A stretch of DNA of 64,000 nt from JACCXE01 sp963718605 (GTDB lineage Bacteria; Actinomycetota; Acidimicrobiia; Acidimicrobiales; JACCXE01), in contig OY970363.1 in NCBI GenBank assembly GCA_963718605.1, positions 2,666,001 to 2,730,000 of the forward strand, in the 5' to 3' direction. Made by a program: the position numbers and the translations under genes. Under the pieces are notes generated by a model, which saw only the letters and a program-made list of their open reading frames with translations, made no database searches and was not told the DNA's origin. Of the stretch, positions 59,125-64,000 are shown piece by piece. The number at the start of each line of letters is the position of its first letter. Positions within the stretch are counted from its first letter, which is position 1.

Positions 59125-61128
59125 ATGCAGCCCGCGTCCGAAGGCACGGGCAAAACGGACGCCGAAATGCTGGATAGCGCGAACCAGCACGGCTTTCGCC
59201 CCGACATCGAGGGACTTCGTGGCGTCGCGATCCTGCTCGTCATTCTTTTCCACGTGGAGGCGTGGGGTTTTGACGGTGGCTTCATCGGAGTGGATGTTTT
59301 CTTCGTCCTTTCCGGCTACCTCATCACCGGCCTCCTCGTTCGAATGTGGGCCCGAACAAAAACGCGTTCGCTCATCGACTTTTGGCTCGGTCGGATGCGC
59401 CGTCTCGTGCCGGCTCTTGCAACCGTGGTGACCGCGACGGTCGGGCTCTCAGGGTTCGCGTATTCGCCGTTGTCCCAAGCGACGATTTCTCGCGATGCAA
59501 TCCGGGCTCTCTTCTATTCGCTGAACCTTTCGCTGGCCCGTCGCGCCTCCGATTACTTCGCGGCGACTCATGTCGCCTCGAATCCGCTACTGCACACTTG
59601 GTCGTTGGGCGTCGAGGAGCAGTTCTACGTCGTTTGGCCGTTGCTAATCCTCGGGATATGCATCGTGAGTAGTCGCCGCCAACGCAACGCACTTCTCATC
59701 GCCGTATTGACCGCGGTCACCGCTGCTTCCTTTGTCGTGGGTCTTCAATTGTCAAATCAACGGAGTTCCTGGGCGTTCTATGGGGTCCATTCGCGACTCT
59801 GGGAGCTGGCGATGGGCGGGTTGCTCGCGGCGGTGCCAGCGATCTCAGTTAATGGACGACTGCGAACGTGGTTGTCATGGACGGGCCTCGCAGCGATTGG
59901 GCTGTCAGCTACGGCCTTTTCTGCGTCGGACGTTTACCCAGGCGTCAGAAGCGTACTGCCGGTTGTCGGCACACTTCTGGTGCTTGGCGCGTCTACTCCC
60001 ACGCAGCGTTACGGCGCGGGGCGGATTCTGGAATGGACGCGGGTGCAGGGCCTGGGTCGCCTGTCCTACCCGTTGTATCTCTGGCACTGGCCGCTGATCG
60101 CTATGGTCACAACGCGTTTTCCGGTCGGCGGAGCCGAACGTTTCGTTGGCGCGGTGTTTCTCGCGTTTGGCTTGGCCTACGGAACCCACGTGTTCATTGA
60201 AAACCCGATCCGTTACAGCCGGTCGCTCCGAAACTCGCGGCGTCGAACCTTCGCTGTTGTGGTAGCTATCGTCTGCGTGTCCCTTGGTCTCGCGCAGGTG
60301 GTGCAGCGACATGCAACCAGTCGGATCCAGAGCGACTCGTTTCTCCAAAGCCTTCGTCTGGCAGCCGCTAGCTCACCGCCAAGTTGCGAGGAGCCCGACG
60401 GGCGACAGGTTCAGTTCGGTCGGCCGAACACGGAGAGCGTGTTTCTAGTCGTCGGGGACTCACACGCCGCGCACTGGCTTCCCGCATTAGATGCCGCCTC
60501 AGCTCGCGTCGGGGTGACGCTCGAGTGTCGAACGATGGCGGGATGCCCGGCGCAACCGGTTCGAATAGGTGATCCGACGGGCCGACTCGACGAGAGCGTT
60601 TGCGAGCGATACCGCGCGCAAACGACGGAGTTAATTGCACGCAGCAGACCGTCGGGGGTCATCCTGGCGGGGGCAGCCGCGCGTTATCTTCAACTTGGTT
60701 ATTCGATCTCGTCTGGGCGACTTCACGGGCTCGACGCGTGGAACACGAGTCTTCGGTCCTACGTGACCGCGCTCCGAAACAATGACGTCGAGGTCGGTCT
60801 GATCTTTGACAACCCCTATGTTCCTTTTGATCCGATCGAATGCCTTGCGCGGACACGGAGCGAAGCTGCGTGCCCCGTCGAGCGAGTTCGGGCGCACCGC
60901 GAAATTGCGCTCGCACACGAAGGTGAGCGCAACGCTATTCGCGGCCTCGCCGCAGCGACAGTGGATCCCGAGCAGTTCATATGCGTCGCAGAGACGTGCG
61001 AACTTCTGACAAGGCGCGAGGTTGTGTTCAAGGACGAGGAGCATGTCTCCGTCAGCTTCAGTCGGAGCGTAAGCGCCAGGTTCGAATCATTAGTTCACCG
61101 CCTCGCAGCGGCGTCACACCCGACCTAG
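59125..61128 (+). CDS. OatA-like acyltransferase with SGNH domain, 667 aa
   Basis: N-terminal acyltransferase-3 membrane domain (residues ~25-370): DIEGLRGVAILLVILFHVEA, FIGVDVFFVLSGYLITGLLV, HTWSLGVEEQFYVVWPLLIL and SYPLYLWHWPLIAM. The C-terminal SGNH hydrolase-like domain (~420-660) has FLVVGDSHAAHWLPAL with the catalytic Ser and the Asp-x-x-His element in DEEHVSVSF. Such proteins O-acetylate peptidoglycan or exopolysaccharide, transferring the acyl group across the membrane to the outside domain. ATG 59125 is the start. Confidence 0.92.
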   Translation: MQPASEGTGKTDAEMLDSANQHGFRPDIEGLRGVAILLVILFHVEAWGFDGGFIGVDVFFVLSGYLITGLLVRMWARTKTRSLIDFWLGRMRRLVPALATVVTATVGLSGFAYSPLSQATISRDAIRALFYSLNLSLARRASDYFAATHVASNPLLHTWSLGVEEQFYVVWPLLILGICIVSSRRQRNALLIAVLTAVTAASFVVGLQLSNQRSSWAFYGVHSRLWELAMGGLLAAVPAISVNGRLRTWLSWTGLAAIGLSATAFSASDVYPGVRSVLPVVGTLLVLGASTPTQRYGAGRILEWTRVQGLGRLSYPLYLWHWPLIAMVTTRFPVGGAERFVGAVFLAFGLAYGTHVFIENPIRYSRSLRNSRRRTFAVVVAIVCVSLGLAQVVQRHATSRIQSDSFLQSLRLAAASSPPSCEEPDGRQVQFGRPNTESVFLVVGDSHAAHWLPALDAASARVGVTLECRTMAGCPAQPVRIGDPTGRLDESVCERYRAQTTELIARSRPSGVILAGAAARYLQLGYSISSGRLHGLDAWNTSLRSYVTALRNNDVEVGLIFDNPYVPFDPIECLARTRSEAACPVERVRAHREIALAHEGERNAIRGLAAATVDPEQFICVAETCELLTRREVVFKDEEHVSVSFSRSVSARFESLVHRLAAASHPT

Positions 61129-61160
61129 GCGAATCGCGCAACCCGTTACTGTCCTTCGGC

Positions 61161-61814
61161 ATGCTTCGACGCCTCAAACGTTTCTTGCGCGCGACGGGCG
61201 GGCAACTCGAGGGGTTGGGCTACTGGGAAGATCGTGTTCGGCGGTTTGGTCGACGCGCCGTGCTTGACCTTCGACACACCGACGATGAATTCGACGCCGT
61301 TGGGGACCGGCAACTTGCGGAACTTTGGCCGCACGTTGCCGAGCACTTCACCGAACGGTCGACTGCTCTCGACCTTGGGTGCGGTCCAGGCCGATTTGTG
61401 CTGTCCATTGCCGAACGTGTGGCCGCTGTTGTTGCTGTGGACCCGATTCGGGCTTCGCTCGATCTCGCCCCCTCGGTACCGACCGTGGCGTACGTCCAGG
61501 GCATCGCGACCGATGTGCCCGTGCGTACGTCCTCCGTTGACGTGATCTGGTGTTGCCTCGTTTTGGGATCCTTGACCGATGAGGAGTTGACCGCCGCTGC
61601 GCGGGAGATCCGGCGCGTCCTGCGGCCCGGCGCTCCGCTCATAGTGGTTGACAACACGACGGATGGCGTCGGCGGCGATCACTACCGGTTTCGGTCAGCA
61701 GCCACATATGCCGAGGCACTCGGGTTCGCGCGGCTTGCGGAGATTCACAGTTACCTGGATTTTGACGAAAGGATTTCCTTGATGGTGGGCTATGCCCCGG
61801 GGAGGACGCCCTAA
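61161..61814 (+). CDS. class I SAM-dependent methyltransferase, 217 aa
   Basis: Motif TALDLGCGPGRFVLSIAERV (residues ~67-86) binds SAM, then VAVDPIRASLDLA, IWCCLVLGSLTDEEL and REIRRVLRPGAPLIVVDNT. It is a type 11-like methyltransferase. The earlier part of the frame from 60981 lies inside the acyltransferase, so ATG 61161 is used; it is preceded by only 32 bases of spacer. Its stop overlaps the convergent glycosyltransferase by 4 bp. Confidence 0.85.
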   Translation: MLRRLKRFLRATGGQLEGLGYWEDRVRRFGRRAVLDLRHTDDEFDAVGDRQLAELWPHVAEHFTERSTALDLGCGPGRFVLSIAERVAAVVAVDPIRASLDLAPSVPTVAYVQGIATDVPVRTSSVDVIWCCLVLGSLTDEELTAAAREIRRVLRPGAPLIVVDNTTDGVGGDHYRFRSAATYAEALGFARLAEIHSYLDFDERISLMVGYAPGRTP

Positions 61815-62944
61815 CTACGAACGAGGTCGTAGACCGCTTCGCGCGATCTCACTAGATGGGTGGTCTCGTGTTCTCGTTCAACAAACTCCCGCGCCGTTTT
61901 GGCTTGCCGCGACGCGGAGGTGGCATCGTCAAGTACTGCACGCAGGCTTCCTGCGAATGCGTCAACTGCGCCTTCGGCTGTCGCTGGCGTTCCGGGCGCA
62001 GCCGCGAATGGCAGATCGGCGTGATCGGTAATAACGACTGGTACCTCAAGCGCCTGCGCCATCGTGAGCACGACGGGCGCCCCGCCCTCACTGTCGCCGT
62101 TGCGGGCGCGGCGGCTTGGAAACAACATCGTTCGCGCCGACTGGATCACTCTCGCCAGTTCTGTGAGCGACATGTCGGACACGAAGTTGACCTGATCATC
62201 TAGGGCGAGTTCGTGCACGACACTCCGAAGCCTTGGCTCCATGGGACCGGATCCAACGATCAGAAGGCGTTCTCCTCGTCTGGCGGCTTTCCCGAACGCG
62301 CGAATGCCGTCGTCGAAGCCCTTCTTCTCGACGAAGCGTCCCGCCATGACCGCGGCGTACTGCGGGTCGCTGCGTTCAACGACCAACTCGGTATTTGCAA
62401 ACGGAAGCCGAATGACATGCACCCGATCGGCGGGACAGCCGAGTGCCACGATCTGTTCTGCGAACGCCGGTCCCTCGACGATTACCGCGCCAACTGTCTC
62501 AAACAGCTGTCGATAGCGCTTCGCCCATCGGGGGCTTGTGACCCAGTCTTGAAACGCGTCGTATCCATAGAACGAGGTAACCAGAGGGATCCCTAGTCGA
62601 TCTGCGGTCTTGCTCATCAGCGCGCCGATGGGTCCGAAATGCGCGTGAATGATGTCCTGATCGCGCAAAAGGGTTCCGCCCGTGCCCAAGAGAGCGCGCT
62701 GTAGCCCGAACGCAGTTACGTGGAAGTGGCCAGCCGCACGGTTGGTGGCGCGGCCGATTCTGGCGCCAGCGTTCCGCAGCTCCGCGTGTTCGTTCACCCA
62801 CGCGCTGGGGTTAACGCCTTGATCTACCGAGAAAGCCTGCGCCGAGTACCGCTCGGTGCCCGAAACTTGCGCATCTATCCAGATCTCTGTGCGATGCCCG
62901 GCGCGCTCGACAACGTGGCCAATCGATGGGAGCGCCTCACCCAT
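61811..62944 (-). CDS. family 4 glycosyltransferase, 377 aa
   Basis: GT-B enzyme with IIHAHFGPIGALMSKTADRL and LVTSFYGYDAF in the acceptor half, then AAVMAGRFVEKKGFDDGIRAF, LLIVGSGPMEPRL and a donor site GDSEGGAPVVLTMAQALEVP, with the usual E-x7-E spacing. It resembles colanic-acid-type or exopolysaccharide mannosyl/glucosyltransferases. It is on the minus strand just downstream of the aminotransferase (no gap) and is probably in one operon with it. Confidence 0.9.
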   Translation of the reverse strand: MGEALPSIGHVVERAGHRTEIWIDAQVSGTERYSAQAFSVDQGVNPSAWVNEHAELRNAGARIGRATNRAAGHFHVTAFGLQRALLGTGGTLLRDQDIIHAHFGPIGALMSKTADRLGIPLVTSFYGYDAFQDWVTSPRWAKRYRQLFETVGAVIVEGPAFAEQIVALGCPADRVHVIRLPFANTELVVERSDPQYAAVMAGRFVEKKGFDDGIRAFGKAARRGERLLIVGSGPMEPRLRSVVHELALDDQVNFVSDMSLTELARVIQSARTMLFPSRRARNGDSEGGAPVVLTMAQALEVPVVITDHADLPFAAAPGTPATAEGAVDAFAGSLRAVLDDATSASRQAKTAREFVEREHETTHLVRSREAVYDLVRS

Positions 62945-64000
62945 CTAGAAAGCGCCTGTCGCAGCGGCGATCGCGTTCACGACATCATCGACATCCTCGT
63001 CGGTGAGCCCGGGTCCCATCGGAATCGAGACAGTCCGTCGACTGATCTCTTCTGCCACTGGGAACTGACCCTCAGCGAAGCCAAGTCGAGTTGCGAAATA
63101 GGGGTGCAGATGCACCGCGACGAAATGAACGCCCGTGCCGATATTCCAATCATCGAGTGATTTACGAAAACCACCCCGGACTTCGGCTCGCGGGCTGTCG
63201 GGCACCAGTACTGAGTAGAGGTGCCGGGCATGTACGTCGTTGTCCGCGGTGCGAGCAGGTAGCTCAAGGCCGAAGTCACGGAGTCGGTCGTCGTAGATAT
63301 CCCAAATTTCGTTGCGGCGATGCTGCCACGTCTCGAAGTGATCAAGCTGGCGTAACCCGAGGGCCGCGTGAATATCGCTGAGGTTGTATTTGAACCCGAT
63401 GTCCACCGCGACGTAGTCGGCAGGCCCGTCGTTCGAGTATCGCTGCCAAGCGCCACGCGACAGGCCGTGAAGACTGAGGTGCTCGATCCGTTCGGCCCAG
63501 GCATCGTTGTTCGTCGCGACGGCGCCGCCTTCGCCCGTCGTGAAGTTCTTGGTGGCATAAAAGGAGAAACAGGCCAACTCAGAATCGGCGCCCACATTGA
63601 CACCGGCCGAAGATGCCCCGAGCGTGTGGGCCGCGTCTTCGAGCACAACCAGGCCGTGCTCGTTTGCCACGTCTCGGATCCCGACCATGTCGCACGGCCG
63701 GCCCGCCATATGCACCGGGATGACGGCCTTCGTACGCGGACTGATCGCGCTACGAACGCCGTCCGGCGTCAAGTTCTGAGTCGCACGATCAACGTCGACG
63801 AGTACCGGAGTCGCGCCGACGTACAGGATCGTATTGATGGTCGCCGGGAAGGTGAGCGGCGTGGTGATCACTTCGTCGCCCTCGCCGACTCCCGCCACGA
63901 TCAAGCCCAGATGCATCGCGGCCGTGCACGAACTCAACGCGAGGACATTGCGTGCGCCGGTTAGCTCGCAGAGTCTGTCCTGAAACAGTCGCACACGAGG
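62945..64000 (-). CDS. DegT/DnrJ/EryC1-family sugar aminotransferase, cut by window edge
   Basis: PLP-dependent aminotransferase of nucleotide-keto sugars. Visible are LALSSCTAAMHLGLIVAGVG, DEVITTPLTFPATINTILYV, VVLEDAAHTLGASS and the PLP lysine in FSFYATKNFTTGEGG, then LSDIHAALGLRQLDHFE and HLYSVLVPD. The frame is open to the right edge; the GTG at 63994 is probably internal because the usual N-terminal ~25-30 residues are missing. It makes an amino sugar for the surface glycan. Confidence 0.92.
   Translation of the reverse strand, partial: PRVRLFQDRLCELTGARNVLALSSCTAAMHLGLIVAGVGEGDEVITTPLTFPATINTILYVGATPVLVDVDRATQNLTPDGVRSAISPRTKAVIPVHMAGRPCDMVGIRDVANEHGLVVLEDAAHTLGASSAGVNVGADSELACFSFYATKNFTTGEGGAVATNNDAWAERIEHLSLHGLSRGAWQRYSNDGPADYVAVDIGFKYNLSDIHAALGLRQLDHFETWQHRRNEIWDIYDDRLRDFGLELPARTADNDVHARHLYSVLVPDSPRAEVRGGFRKSLDDWNIGTGVHFVAVHLHPYFATRLGFAEGQFPVAEEISRRTVSIPMGPGLTDEDVDDVVNAIAAATGAF

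Noticed and set aside
1..64000. tRNA or rRNA genes, CRISPR arrays, prophage, integrase or transposase genes
   Set aside because: No cloverleaf with a T-loop motif, no regularly spaced repeats with unique spacers and no recombinase motifs were noticed on either strand.

Overview
The window looks like a chromosomal segment of a high-GC actinobacterium (Actinomycetota), plausibly of the class Acidimicrobiia. This is inferred from content: frequent GTG/TTG starts with 4-base start/stop overlaps, a resuscitation-promoting-factor lytic enzyme, the actinobacterial biotin synthase auxiliary protein BsaP, the F420 enzyme FbiD/CofC next to gpsA, two Liv-type ABC transporters, and Thr-rich linkers on exported proteins. 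The assignment cannot be settled without a database search. Genes are very tightly packed; I saw no tRNA, rRNA, CRISPR, integrase or transposase.

Layout. 0-8.2 kb: end of an acyl-CoA synthetase, a small helical protein, an FkbM-like protein, a frameshifted MFS exporter, and a complete minus-strand Liv-type transporter operon (livG-livF-livH-livM-substrate-binding lipoprotein). 8.3-21 kb: a sulfatase, Dabb and J-domain proteins, a TetR regulator with a palindromic operator, a frameshifted acyltransferase, a DrrAB exporter divergent from a MarR regulator, a beta-lactamase-fold hydrolase, a Thr-rich surface protein, a channel-like membrane protein with a DUF4202-type partner, an Rpf-like enzyme and a second acyl-CoA ligase. 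21-38.4 kb: a long minus-strand train whose genes mostly overlap. It runs from a cyclase/AAA/TPR gene through a second Liv transporter (substrate-binding protein, livH, fused livM-livG, and livF with a histone-H1-like tail), two alpha/beta hydrolases and the biotin genes bioA-bioF-bioD-bioB-bsaP, to a Mug glycosylase and small proteins.

38.4-47.9 kb: a hupB-like locus encoding a protein made only of Lys/Ala/Pro repeats, fbiD, gpsA, an unknown protein, a lipoprotein, a GH38 mannosidase, a membrane-anchored secreted protein, and an ECF sigma factor with its probable anti-sigma partner. 47.9-64 kb: a surface-polysaccharide region with O-acyltransferases, glycosyltransferases, methyltransferases, a sugar-nucleotide epimerase, a Gfo/Idh oxidoreductase, a Wzx-type flippase and a DegT/DnrJ aminotransferase that runs off the right edge. 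rnhB lies inside it, and a decayed second piece of rnhB lies on the other side of the epimerase. From about 54.4 kb the base composition is visibly lower in GC, which suggests an acquired island with its junction at rnhB.

Most notable signals: the rnhB relic; the repeat-only basic protein at a hupB-like locus and the LivF with an H1-like tail; a pair of 52-bp repeats with 10-bp terminal inverted repeats; a 77-nt near-palindrome beside short tandem repeats; and a cyclase gene carrying eight same-direction one-base frameshifts. The last pattern looks more like sequence error than decay, but only raw reads can decide.
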